Below are positions 57,467 to 64,000 of a stretch of DNA of 64,000 nt, one piece after another. Both the position numbers and the translations under genes were made by a program. The stretch is from JAAYBF01 sp963715445 (GTDB lineage Bacteria; Actinomycetota; Thermoleophilia; Solirubrobacterales; Thermoleophilaceae). How positions within the stretch are numbered: the first letter of the stretch is position 1; each line of letters begins with the position of its first letter. The notes under the pieces are model-generated. The model was not told the DNA's origin. It did not search any database and worked only from the letters and a program-made list of their open reading frames with translations. The stretch lies in the NCBI GenBank assembly GCA_963715445.1, contig OY970240.1, forward strand, positions 1,302,001 through 1,366,000, given 5' to 3'.

Positions 57467-58531
57467 CTAGGCCGGGTTCCCCACGCTCGCCTCCACCCGC
57501 CGTCGCGACTGAGCCTTCGCCTCGTACATCGCGAGGTCTGCTCGGATCTGCAGCTCCACTGCGGCTTCCTCACCGTCCCAGCAGGCCGCGCCGGCCGAGC
57601 ACCCACACCGGCCGGCCACGTCCTGGCAGAGCCTGTCCATCAGGGCCTCGGCCATCTCCAGCGAGCAGTTAGGCAGCAGCACGACGAACTCGTCCCCGCC
57701 TGTGCGCGCGATCTGATCGGTGGAGCGCAGCGCCCCGGCCCAGCTGCTCGCAACGTGCTTCAGCACTCGATCGCCGGCAGCATGGCCGTAGGCATCGTTG
57801 TGCTCCTTGAGGCCGTCGAGATCGAGCGTTACGACGCAGAGCGGCGTGTCCTCGCGCCGGGCTCGTGCGAGCTCGCGCGTCAGGTCCTGCTCCAGCCGCC
57901 GCCTGTTCGCGACGCCGGTCAGAGGATCGTGGTCGGCGAGATGCTCCAGCTCGCGCTGCAGGCGCTCCCGCTCCTTGATCTCCGCGCGCAGGCGCTCCTC
58001 CGTCCTTCGGCGCCCGGCGGCGATGCGCCCGACCACGGTCGCCGCGATTGCGACCAGGATGCCGCCGACGGCCCAGCGGGCGAGGCCCGGCGGGCCCGAC
58101 GACGTCTCGACCGTGGCGAGTGTGATCCCGGTGGCGACCTGGATCCAGATGATGTGCGCCGTGACCGCGCGAGCCGAGAAGAAGGAGGCCGCGACGATCA
58201 CGAGCCACAGCAGCAGCGCCGCGTAGAGGCCCGTCGGCGCGCCGGCGAAGTAGGTGCCCAGACAGATCAGGCCGGTGCCGGACGCGAACACGGTGTGCGT
58301 CGTCCAGACTCGGGCGTGACGCGCCCAGAGGAGGGCGGCAACGCCGAGCACCAGCGCGGCTGCTCCCACGGCATAGACGCCTGGGATGGTCGCGTGCTCG
58401 GGCCGGGTCAGGTTCGTGCCGGCGAGGACGATCGTCCCGCCGCAGGCCAGGAGCACGCCCAGCGCGCGCGTCATCACCCGCGGATCGTCGCCGCTCGCTT
58501 CGCCGAGGGCATGCTGGGGCCTCACCTGCAT
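57467..58531 (-). CDS. Membrane-bound diguanylate cyclase (GGDEF)
   Basis: 354 residues. About five or six N-terminal helices (about 22-172) form a sensor region. A short coiled coil (EERLRAEIKERERLQRELEHL) leads into a GGDEF domain: DPLTGVANRRRLEQDL, DLDGLKEHNDAYGH, and RTGGDEFVVLL with an intact active site. No RxxD inhibitory site is obvious upstream of the motif. The domain is slightly short, with DVAGRCGCSAG in place of the usual iTvSiG strand. It makes cyclic-di-GMP, the substrate of HD-GYP enzymes such as the one at 8308-9921. No effector is adjacent. Confidence 0.88.
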   Translation of the reverse strand: MQVRPQHALGEASGDDPRVMTRALGVLLACGGTIVLAGTNLTRPEHATIPGVYAVGAAALVLGVAALLWARHARVWTTHTVFASGTGLICLGTYFAGAPTGLYAALLLWLVIVAASFFSARAVTAHIIWIQVATGITLATVETSSGPPGLARWAVGGILVAIAATVVGRIAAGRRRTEERLRAEIKERERLQRELEHLADHDPLTGVANRRRLEQDLTRELARARREDTPLCVVTLDLDGLKEHNDAYGHAAGDRVLKHVASSWAGALRSTDQIARTGGDEFVVLLPNCSLEMAEALMDRLCQDVAGRCGCSAGAACWDGEEAAVELQIRADLAMYEAKAQSRRRVEASVGNPA

Positions 58532-58622
58532 GTTGGAGCCATCGGCAGCCGGCGAGCGAGCTTGAAGCGTGACGGGGCTCGTGCCTTTCCGGTCAGTCGC
58601 GCGCCCACCACGCCGGCCCCGT

Positions 58623-58628
58623 TAGCAT
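58623..58628 (+). promoter_or_regulatory. -10-like element, probable leaderless start of flavoprotein gene
   Basis: TAGCAT with 6 nt to ATG 58635. Confidence 0.45.
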
Positions 58629-58634
58629 CGCGCC

Positions 58635-59636
58635 ATGAGCAAGCGCGTGGTGATCCTTGGCGCAGGGTTCGGCGGGCTCGAGCTGGCCACGCGGCTGTCC
58701 GAGACGGTCGCCGACGCCGTCGAGGTCACGCTGCTCGACCGCAACGACTCGTTCTACTTCGGCTTCTCCAAGCTGGAGGTGATGCTTGGCCGTGAGTCGG
58801 CCGACGCGGTGCGGCTGCCCTATCGCGACATCGCGAAGGAGGGTGTCGAGTTCCGTCAGGAGACGGTCGTAGCGATCGATCCGGTCGCTCGACGGGTGGA
58901 GACCGACGCCGGCACCTACGACGCCGACTTCCTGGTCGTGGCGATGGGCGCGGATTACGACATGGCCGCCACGCCGGGCTTCGAGGAGGGCGGCCACGAG
59001 TACTACACGCTCGCTGGCGCCGAGCGCCTGCGCGACGCGCTGGTCGACTTCGATGGCGGGCGCGTTCTGGTCTCGGTGCTCGGGCAGCCGTTCAAGTGCC
59101 CGCCGGCGCCGTTCGAGGGAGCGTTCCTCCTGCACGAGCACTTCACGCAACGGGGGATCCGCGACTCGGTGCAGATGACGTCGACGTTCCCGATGCAGCG
59201 CCCGGTCCCGGTGACCGGCGAGGTCTCGCAGATGTTCCGCGACGGCCTGGCCTCACGCGGGATCACAGAGCTTCCCCAGCACCTGGTCACCGGCATCGAC
59301 CCGGCCTCCCGCGAGGCTCGGCTGGCGTCCGGCGAGACGCTGCCCTACGACCTCTTCGTCGGAATCCCCGTGCACCGGGCGCCCGACCCGCTAGAGGCCT
59401 CGGGCTTGGCGGTCGATGGCTGGGTACCGGTCGACCAGGCCAACCTCAGGACCCGGTTCCCGCAGGTGTATGCGATCGGCGACGTCTCCTCCGGCCCGCG
59501 GACCGTCCCCAAGGTCGACGTCAACTTCCTCCGCGGCGACGGCCCGGCGGCTCAGCGCCACGAGCCCTCGCGCGAGTACGCGGCGGAGAAGGCCGAGTTC
59601 GGCGCGACGCGCCGCGCGCGCTGGTTCGGCAGCTGA
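58635..59636 (+). CDS. FAD-dependent oxidoreductase, sulfide:quinone-reductase-like, apparently internally shortened
   Basis: 333 residues. The FAD-binding motif is VVILGAGFGGLELATRL, with DFLVVAMGADYD in the middle. KCPPAPFEGAFLLHEHF carries the Cys region seen in SQR-like proteins. VYAIGDVSSGPRTVPK is the second FAD contact. After TVPK relatives continue with about 50 residues (a GVFAEG-type helix and a CY-containing strand), but here the sequence passes directly to VDVNFLRG and the conserved HEPSREYAAEKAEF and RRARWFGS end. This looks like a clean in-frame loss of a segment at the FAD/quinone site. A split YeeE/YedE transporter lies 1.2 kb downstream, consistent with a sulfur role. Confidence 0.82.
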   Translation: MSKRVVILGAGFGGLELATRLSETVADAVEVTLLDRNDSFYFGFSKLEVMLGRESADAVRLPYRDIAKEGVEFRQETVVAIDPVARRVETDAGTYDADFLVVAMGADYDMAATPGFEEGGHEYYTLAGAERLRDALVDFDGGRVLVSVLGQPFKCPPAPFEGAFLLHEHFTQRGIRDSVQMTSTFPMQRPVPVTGEVSQMFRDGLASRGITELPQHLVTGIDPASREARLASGETLPYDLFVGIPVHRAPDPLEASGLAVDGWVPVDQANLRTRFPQVYAIGDVSSGPRTVPKVDVNFLRGDGPAAQRHEPSREYAAEKAEFGATRRARWFGS

Positions 59637-59637
59637 G

Positions 59638-60714
59638 ATGAGATGCTCGAGGCTCATGCTGCCGGTCCTGATCGCGGCCCTCGCGGCTCCGGCGACGGCG
59701 GGTGCGCAGACGATCGATTGGGGCACCCTGCCGTACCTCGTCGAGACGCAGCCGAAGCTGATCCTCGGCACCGATGGGACGTGGTCGAACGCGAAGGTCG
59801 TGAAAGTCGGCCGCTTCACGCCGAGCGATGCCACCTTCGGCCTCACCCGCAGCTTCAAGCGCCGTTACATCTGGGGACCCACGTGCGGGCAGGCGCGCGA
59901 GAGCCGGACCTTCAGGAAGACGATCATGGTTCCCGGCCGCCCGAGCGGCGGCGTGTTCAACCTCGGCTACGGCCCCGCCAAGTCGCAGCCGTTCGACAGC
60001 GCCAGCATGTCGATCAACGGGGAGACGATCGTGAAGCTCCCCAAGGGCTACGGCAAGAAGGCGAAGCGATTCCCCGGCTACCGTGCGGGCCGGCTCTCCA
60101 AGCGCGCGCTCGACGCCTTTCGCCACGGCTCGAACACGGTGGTCATCAAGGCCACGAAGGCCCCGCTGAAGCGCGGGCAGAAGTGCCGCAACGCAAAGCT
60201 GCCGCGCTACGTGGGGGTGCTCGGCGACCTCGACCTCGACTTTCAGGGCGATGTCAAGGTGGCGCCGCCGCAGATCGCGACCGAGATCGTGAGGAACGTG
60301 GTCAATGGCCAGGCCGTGGCCATCCAAGGCACGGCGCGGATCACCAACGAGGGGCCCTCGACGGCCCTGCTCGGGGACTTCCAGCTGAGCATCAGCGGCG
60401 ACGGATCGTCGACGTTGGTGCCGCTGGCGGTTTCCGGTGCGCCGTTCCAAGGCTGCCAGTACCTCTCGCACGCTCCGAACTTCCTCCAATGCGAGTATCG
60501 CGAGCTTCGCGCAGGCCAATCGGCGAGCGTCAGCTTCATCGGAGGAACCAAGGTGAACACGGGCTTCTTCAAGGCGGGCGCCGGTCAGATGGAGGTAGAC
60601 GTGACCGCCTACCCCCGAGGATCGCTTGCATTCGAGCCCTTCGGCGCCGACAACCGGCAGGTGAAGAAGATGATCCTCTGCCAGGCAGGCGCCACCGACC
60701 CTCGCTGCAACTAG
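59638..60714 (+). CDS. Hypothetical secreted protein
   Basis: 358 residues, starting 1 nt after the flavoprotein stop, so cotranscribed. A signal peptide (core about 6-20, cleavage after AGA) is followed by a beta-rich region with Cys residues (TCGQARES and KCRNAKL) and a Lys/Gly-rich linker typical of this genome's surface proteins. The second half resembles an Ig/CARDB-like domain (IQGTARITNEGPSTALLGDF) and ends with a Cys pair (ILCQAGATDPRCN). It likely binds or decorates the cell surface. No named family was recognised. Confidence 0.65.
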   Translation: MRCSRLMLPVLIAALAAPATAGAQTIDWGTLPYLVETQPKLILGTDGTWSNAKVVKVGRFTPSDATFGLTRSFKRRYIWGPTCGQARESRTFRKTIMVPGRPSGGVFNLGYGPAKSQPFDSASMSINGETIVKLPKGYGKKAKRFPGYRAGRLSKRALDAFRHGSNTVVIKATKAPLKRGQKCRNAKLPRYVGVLGDLDLDFQGDVKVAPPQIATEIVRNVVNGQAVAIQGTARITNEGPSTALLGDFQLSISGDGSSTLVPLAVSGAPFQGCQYLSHAPNFLQCEYRELRAGQSASVSFIGGTKVNTGFFKAGAGQMEVDVTAYPRGSLAFEPFGADNRQVKKMILCQAGATDPRCN

Positions 60715-60807
60715 GTTCCGGTCGGGGCGCGCCCCGACCGGACACTCGATGCGGGCTGGATGCATCCGGGTTGGGGTACGGGGCACGGGCTCCGCTCGAG
60801 CCGCCTC

Positions 60808-60813
60808 TAATGT
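60808..60813 (+). promoter_or_regulatory. -10-like element upstream of YeeE/YedE pair
   Basis: TAATGT with 7 nt to GTG 60821. Confidence 0.4.
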
Positions 60814-60820
60814 TCGAGGG

Positions 60821-61282
60821 GTGTTCGACGAGCAGCTTGCCTGGTACCTGGCGGGGCCTCTTCTCGGTCTCTGCGTTATGGCGTGCCGCTGGCTGCTCAA
60901 CGGCCGGCTCGGCGTGACCGGCGGCTACTCGGAGATCGTCGAGCGGCTCGGCCCAAGAGGCGGCAGTCTCGATTGGCGGGGATGGCTCCTGCTCGGCGTG
61001 GTGCTCGGCGGCGGGCTGTTCGCGCTTGCGGCCGGCGGGCAGAGCTTCAGCGGCTACGGCTGGCTGACAGAGACCTTTCACGGCGGCGAGCGGGCGGTGG
61101 TGCCGTTGATCCTCGTGGCCGCCGGTGTGCTCATCGGCTACGGGGCGAAGACGGCTGGTGGCTGCACTTCGGGCAACGGGCTGTCGGGCACCTCGCTGCT
61201 GTCTCCCGCGAGCCTTGCGGCCACCGCGACGTTCTTCGGCACAGCGATCGTCGTCGCCCATCTGATCGAGGCGATTACCTGA
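60821..61282 (+). CDS. YeeE/YedE family sulfur transporter, half 1
   Basis: 153 residues from GTG 60821. About four helices. The signature GYGAKTAGGCTSGNGLSG carries the conserved Cys that passes thiosulfate or related sulfur species through the pore in the TsuA/YeeE family. Two-gene forms split the roughly 300-residue transporter into two halves of about 140-155 residues each, as here. The stop overlaps the next start (TGATG), so the halves are made together. The nearby SQR-like flavoprotein suggests a sulfur module. Confidence 0.82.
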   Translation: MFDEQLAWYLAGPLLGLCVMACRWLLNGRLGVTGGYSEIVERLGPRGGSLDWRGWLLLGVVLGGGLFALAAGGQSFSGYGWLTETFHGGERAVVPLILVAAGVLIGYGAKTAGGCTSGNGLSGTSLLSPASLAATATFFGTAIVVAHLIEAIT

Positions 61283-61749
61283 TGCGCGCCGCCGGGCTGA
61301 TGATCGGGGTGGCCTTCGGCTTCGTGCTCTGCTGGAGCGCGATGGTGGATCCGAACGTGATCCGCGGGGCGCTGCTGCTCGACGAGTCCTACCTCTTCCT
61401 CTTCTTCGCGTCGGCCGTGGTGGTCGCGGCGGTTGGCGCCGAGCTCCTACGCAGGAGCGAGGCGCGCGCCCTGCTGACCGGCGTACCGATCCGCTGGCCG
61501 CGCGAGCGCCCTGAGCGCCGCCACATCGTTGGCAGCGTCGTATTCGGCGTCGGCTGGGGAGTCGCGCAGGCGTGCCCCGCTCCCGTCGCTACGCAGGTGG
61601 GCCAGGGGATCCTCTGGGGCCTGCCGACGCTCGCCGGGATCCTGATCGGCGTCTGGCTGTTCGTGCGCAGCGGCGCTCGCGAGACCGAGCCCGCGGCAGA
61701 GCCGAAACCGCTGCACAGCCCGGGAAACGAGCGCCTCTCGATCGGGTAG
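61282..61749 (+). CDS. YeeE/YedE family sulfur transporter, half 2 (DUF6691-like)
   Basis: 155 residues with about four helices. The partner signature GWGVAQACPAPVATQVGQG carries the second conserved Cys. The start ATG overlaps the first half's TGA. The C-terminal Glu/Pro-rich tail is cytoplasmic. Together with the first half it would form the complete pore that imports a small sulfur compound. Confidence 0.8.
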   Translation: MRAAGLMIGVAFGFVLCWSAMVDPNVIRGALLLDESYLFLFFASAVVVAAVGAELLRRSEARALLTGVPIRWPRERPERRHIVGSVVFGVGWGVAQACPAPVATQVGQGILWGLPTLAGILIGVWLFVRSGARETEPAAEPKPLHSPGNERLSIG

Positions 61750-61891
61750 TCCCGTCCGAGGTGCCGCGAGGCCCAGATCGGGTGGCCCAGAGTCCCGATC
61801 GCATGCGCGGACGGGGGATGGATGAGCGATGGCCAGCACGTAGACGACGGGCAGGAGGCCGCGCCGCAGGCGAGCCTCGAGGAGGCTCGCC

Positions 61892-62104
61892 GTGAAGCGG
61901 ATCTCTGCCGCGGTAAGGCCGGAGATCCAGGTGCTGTTCATGTCCGGCTACACCGGCGAGGTGATCTCACGGCACGACGTCGTCGACGAGGGCGTGGCGC
62001 TGATCGAGAAGCCCTTCGACGCCAAGGGCCTCCTGCAGGCGGTCGGCAGAGCGCTTGAGGGAGCGCCCGGGCAGCAGACGGAACCGCCGCCGGGGCGTTC
62101 TTGA
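61892..62104 (+). pseudogene. C-terminal remnant of a receiver (response regulator) domain
   Basis: 70 codons from GTG 61892. The middle reads VLFMSGYTGEV and LIEKPFDAKGLLQAV, which is the end of a CheY-like receiver: the beta-4 Ser/Thr position and the KPF Lys-Pro at beta-5. The phosphorylated Asp and first half are absent and no histidine kinase precedes it; a stop lies about 50 nt upstream in frame. This looks like the tail of a lost hybrid sensor kinase or response regulator. Confidence 0.6.
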
Positions 62105-62462
62105 CCTGCTCGCCTTCGCGGCAGCGATCGGTGCTTTCGTGGGGGCTTCGAGCCATGTGCCCTTGTCGCTTGGCGGGAGGTTGGGGTTGCGGGCAGGGGT
62201 GGTTCTCCGCGGTCGCGGCCTGTGCTCAACGGAACGGTGGGTTGCGGGGGTGGCCCTCCTACTCCCTGAGCCTGAGGTTGAGGCTGTGGGGCGCTTGGGT
62301 GGGTCGGTCGGGTCGTTGGGGTTCGCGGCCTTGTTGCTGGGTGGTGGTCTTCCATCTCATACGTGCGGGCGCACGCGCGCGCGAGGCGGTCGGCTTTTGA
62401 AGGGATGGGTTTGGGTTCGCGGTGATTCTTCGTCAGAGCATCGCGTCGTTCGAGTGGCTGCT

Positions 62463-62482
62463 TTCCGCTCTGCAGAGCGGAA
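62463..62482. promoter_or_regulatory. 20-bp perfect palindrome
   Basis: TTCCGCTCTG followed directly by its reverse complement. It lies 35 nt upstream of a TTGACA -35, so it may be an operator, or the stem of a terminator for upstream transcription. Confidence 0.5.
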
Positions 62483-62517
62483 TCTGGTGTGTGTGTGAGG
62501 TTGCGCACGGTTGGGCC

Positions 62518-62547
62518 TTGACAGAGCGAAAGGGGCTGGTCTACCCT
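62518..62547 (+). promoter_or_regulatory. Sigma70-type promoter
   Basis: TTGACA (62518-62523, perfect -35), 18-nt spacer, TACCCT (62542-62547). It would give a leader of about 450 nt before the NHL-repeat gene. Confidence 0.55.
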
Positions 62548-62817
62548 GGCAGTCGCTAGACAGGGACTAGTGTGTTTCTAGCTCCTGGTAGGTAGTACGG
62601 AGAGAGGGAGAGAGGACTTGCACCCATCGAAGCGCAGCTGTTGCGCTGGCCGAGCGTTTGCTTTGCCGGCGTTTAGGGATGCCTTTGGCGTCTCTGGGTC
62701 TGGGCCGGCTGCCTCAGATGTGGTTGCTGTGCCGATGTGTGTGGATGCCCCCTCGATGGTTCTTAGGGTGGTTCTTTCCACCCGACGTTCGAACCGATGC
62801 CCCGACGCTTTGATGGA

Positions 62818-62886
62818 GCGCAACGCGCTTCGCTGTCAGAGCGCCAGCTCTCAAAGCGACCCAGCAGCTGTAGCTGTTGTGTCCAC
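62818..62886 (+). repeat. Copy B of a 69-bp dispersed repeat
   Basis: Ungapped partner of 37153-37221. Outer stem CGCTT/AAGCG (62826-62830 with 62854-62858), inner stem AGAGC/GCTCT (62838-62842 with 62847-62851), loop GCCA. It lies in the leader of the NHL-repeat gene, 120 nt before its ATG. An open frame from ATG 62813 to 63010 runs through it. Confidence 0.65.
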
Positions 62887-62914
62887 CCCCCATACCCAGC
62901 TTGCAGTTGTTGGT

Positions 62915-62939
62915 GCTTCCAAGGCTTTGCCTTCGAAGC
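62915..62939 (+). promoter_or_regulatory. Long hairpin in the NHL gene leader
   Basis: GCTTC-C-AAGGC-TTT-GCCTT-C-GAAGC: two 5-bp helices separated by a C/C mismatch and closed by a triloop. It is not followed by a T-run, so an attenuator or protein site is likelier than an intrinsic terminator. Confidence 0.45.
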
Positions 62940-63006
62940 GGACTGGCGCTGGTCGTTACGGCATTGCCAAAGACTTGAAGTTGCAACGAGGAGAGGGAGT
63001 AGTTAG

Positions 63007-64000
63007 ATGAGAGGTTGGAGCGCTGTGAGGTCCCATTCGATACGTTCGAGCCAGACAGGTTCGAAGCTGGGGATCTTGCGTGCGCTTGGCCTCTCTTTCT
63101 TCTTTGAAGGGGGTAGTAGGTCTTTGGAGCCAGGCATGGCTGTTGTTCTGCCCTCGTCGGGTTTTGGCTTTTCGAGGGCAGCGGTTAGAGCAGTTCTTGC
63201 TCTTATCGCGGCTCTGGTAGCGGTAGCTGCCATGGCCGGTCCTCTAAGTGGTTGTGCTTGGGCGACCACGGGCCATACGTTTGCGGGTCAGTTCGGCGGG
63301 TTGGGCGATGGTGACGGCCAGTTCGGCGAGCCTTTGGGTAACGGTCCGGGTGGTGTTGCGGTGATGGCGTCGACCGGTGAGGTGTTTACCGCCGATGCGG
63401 CGCAAGCGAGCCAGGCCACGCAGCCGCGGGTGCAGCGTTTCAGCGCGGACGGGGCGTTTTTGTCGCGCTTTGCCATTGATCCGTCGTTTGAGGGTGGTGT
63501 GAGTGGGCTTGCTGTTGATCCTCGTGGGTTGGGTGCCGTGTATGTTGCGACGGGGATCAATGGAGGTGTTCCGTCGGTGGTGAAGTACTCGACGACGGGT
63601 GTGAAGGAGCTTGTGCTGGATGGGGGTCCGGGGGTGTCGATCAATGGCAATCCTCGGGTGGCGGTTGATCCGGTTGATGGGTCGGTGTATGTGACGGCGA
63701 CCTCGACCCAGGGGTTGGTGGTCGCGAAGTTTGATCCGGTGACGGGGTTGTTGAGTTCTTCGTTTAGTGGGTCGGACACGCTTGAGGGTGGGTTTTCATG
63801 TCCGGCGTCGGGGTTGGCGGTTGATGGTCTGCATCAGGTGTATGTGCTTGATCCTTGTAAGAACCGTGTTGATCGGTTTAGCCCCGCTGGGGCGTATGAG
63901 ATCTCGCTGGATCCTCAGGCGGCGCCGCAAGCTGACGGGAGTCCGGCGATGTTGGCTGCGGTGGCGGCCGATCCGGTCTCCAATGAGGTGTATGTGGCCC
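63007..64000 (+). CDS. NHL-repeat beta-propeller surface protein (3' end outside window)
   Basis: 331 codons are visible, open to the window edge. ATG 63007 follows a strong GAGGAGAGGGAG; ATG 63136 is a possible alternative close to the signal helix. A hydrophobic segment (about 58-80) ends in LSGC, a lipobox-like site. Then come NHL/SMP-30-like propeller blades: GGLGDGDGQFGEP, VQRFSADGAFLSRF, SGLAVDPRGLGAVYVA, VAVDPVDGSVYVTA and LAVDGLHQVYVLD. Large NHL proteins are frequent in Solirubrobacterales-type genomes and probably mediate surface binding. Codon use (GGT, GTT, TTG, GAT) is clearly less GC-biased than in the other genes, suggesting a different expression regime or recent acquisition. 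Confidence 0.85.
   Translation, partial: MRGWSAVRSHSIRSSQTGSKLGILRALGLSFFFEGGSRSLEPGMAVVLPSSGFGFSRAAVRAVLALIAALVAVAAMAGPLSGCAWATTGHTFAGQFGGLGDGDGQFGEPLGNGPGGVAVMASTGEVFTADAAQASQATQPRVQRFSADGAFLSRFAIDPSFEGGVSGLAVDPRGLGAVYVATGINGGVPSVVKYSTTGVKELVLDGGPGVSINGNPRVAVDPVDGSVYVTATSTQGLVVAKFDPVTGLLSSSFSGSDTLEGGFSCPASGLAVDGLHQVYVLDPCKNRVDRFSPAGAYEISLDPQAAPQADGSPAMLAAVAADPVSNEVYVA

Larger units (their letters stand above)
62105..63006 (+). other. About 900-bp gene-poor regulatory region
   Basis: No ORF here has family resemblance or a convincing start. The strand is G/T-rich and less GC-rich than the rest of the window. It contains a 20-bp palindrome (62463-62482), a TTGACA promoter (62518-62547), several CTAG sites (62556-62581), repeat copy B (62818-62886) and a long hairpin (62915-62939), ending in the GAGGAGAGGGAG Shine-Dalgarno of the NHL-repeat gene. 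The first 350 bp held nothing recognisable. Confidence 0.6.

Noticed and set aside
61447..61941. Minus-strand frame of 164 codons over the YeeE/YedE half and receiver remnant
   Set aside because: It is antisense to a well-supported transporter gene and has no domain resemblance.
62556..62581. Cluster of three CTAG sites considered as a mobile-element end or recombination site
   Set aside because: There are no flanking direct repeats, no transposase or integrase gene nearby, and the arms are only 4 bp.
62780..62800. GTTCGAACC resembling a tRNA T-arm
   Set aside because: No acceptor, D or anticodon arms could be placed around it.
62618..63010. 130-codon plus-strand frame over the NHL gene leader
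   Set aside because: It has no ribosome-binding site or family resemblance and overlaps the NHL start. It is kept only as the frame in which the dispersed repeat shows a third-position bias.

Overview
The window is 64 kb of very GC-rich, gene-dense DNA. Strong third-position GC, many GTG/TTG starts, -10-like hexamers placed 6-8 nt before start codons, and families such as DUF3159, MMPL pumps, NHL-repeat surface proteins, Cys-tailed SurA-like foldase lipoproteins and small secreted Lys/Gly-rich proteins point to an actinobacterium. A Thermoleophilia/Solirubrobacterales-like lineage is the best guess. This is inferred from gene content only. No rRNA, tRNA, CRISPR array or complete insertion sequence was seen.

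Layout. 1-3629: C-terminal two thirds of a very large DUF1998 helicase of the type found in phage-defence loci. 3637-9921: envelope and secretion genes (two parvulin foldase lipoproteins, signal peptidase I), ssb, a sigma-like factor and a membrane-bound HD-GYP protein. 10006-13061: penicillin-acylase-family hydrolase coupled to an SDR. 13168-14228: a two-gene nucleotidyltransferase module read from a palindromic promoter. 14217-18573: maltose-type ABC importer plus an (alpha/alpha)6 glucosidase. 18690-27899: uvrC, an MMPL pump fused to a lipoprotein-like domain, a RecQ helicase fused to a phosphoribosyltransferase-like domain, and LtrA. 27930-38273: MaoC dehydratase, Ogt-type repair protein, methyltransferase, MFS pump, secreted metzincin, DUF488, DUF1697, SNF2 helicase and a DnaQ-like exonuclease. 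38409-49316: long-chain acyl-CoA ligase, a degenerate P-loop protein, a SpoIIE phosphatase with a charged exodomain, a third SurA-like lipoprotein lacking its parvulin domain, a pore-less voltage-sensor-like protein and a zinc-finger SDR. 49427-57443: a second MMPL pump, a PI-PLC-like membrane protein, a GIY-YIG protein, an AbiEi-like regulator with its nucleotidyltransferase, and a GH3 glycosidase. 57467-62104: GGDEF cyclase, a sulfide:quinone-reductase-like flavoprotein, a secreted protein, a split YeeE/YedE sulfur transporter and a receiver-domain remnant. 62105-63006: about 900 bp without a convincing gene but with ordered regulatory-looking structure. 63007-64000: 5' part of an NHL-repeat protein with different base composition.

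Themes. Envelope biogenesis recurs (signal peptidase, three foldase lipoproteins, two MMPL pumps). Cyclic-di-GMP turnover is suggested by one GGDEF and one HD-GYP protein. Two unrelated nucleotidyltransferase modules of toxin-antitoxin type each carry a palindrome with 8-bp arms touching or overlapping the start codon of the upstream gene. The strongest unexplained signal is a 69-bp ungapped repeat (about 80 percent identical by hand count) near 37.2 kb and 62.8 kb that keeps a two-stem fold in both copies, although its substitutions also lean toward third codon positions.
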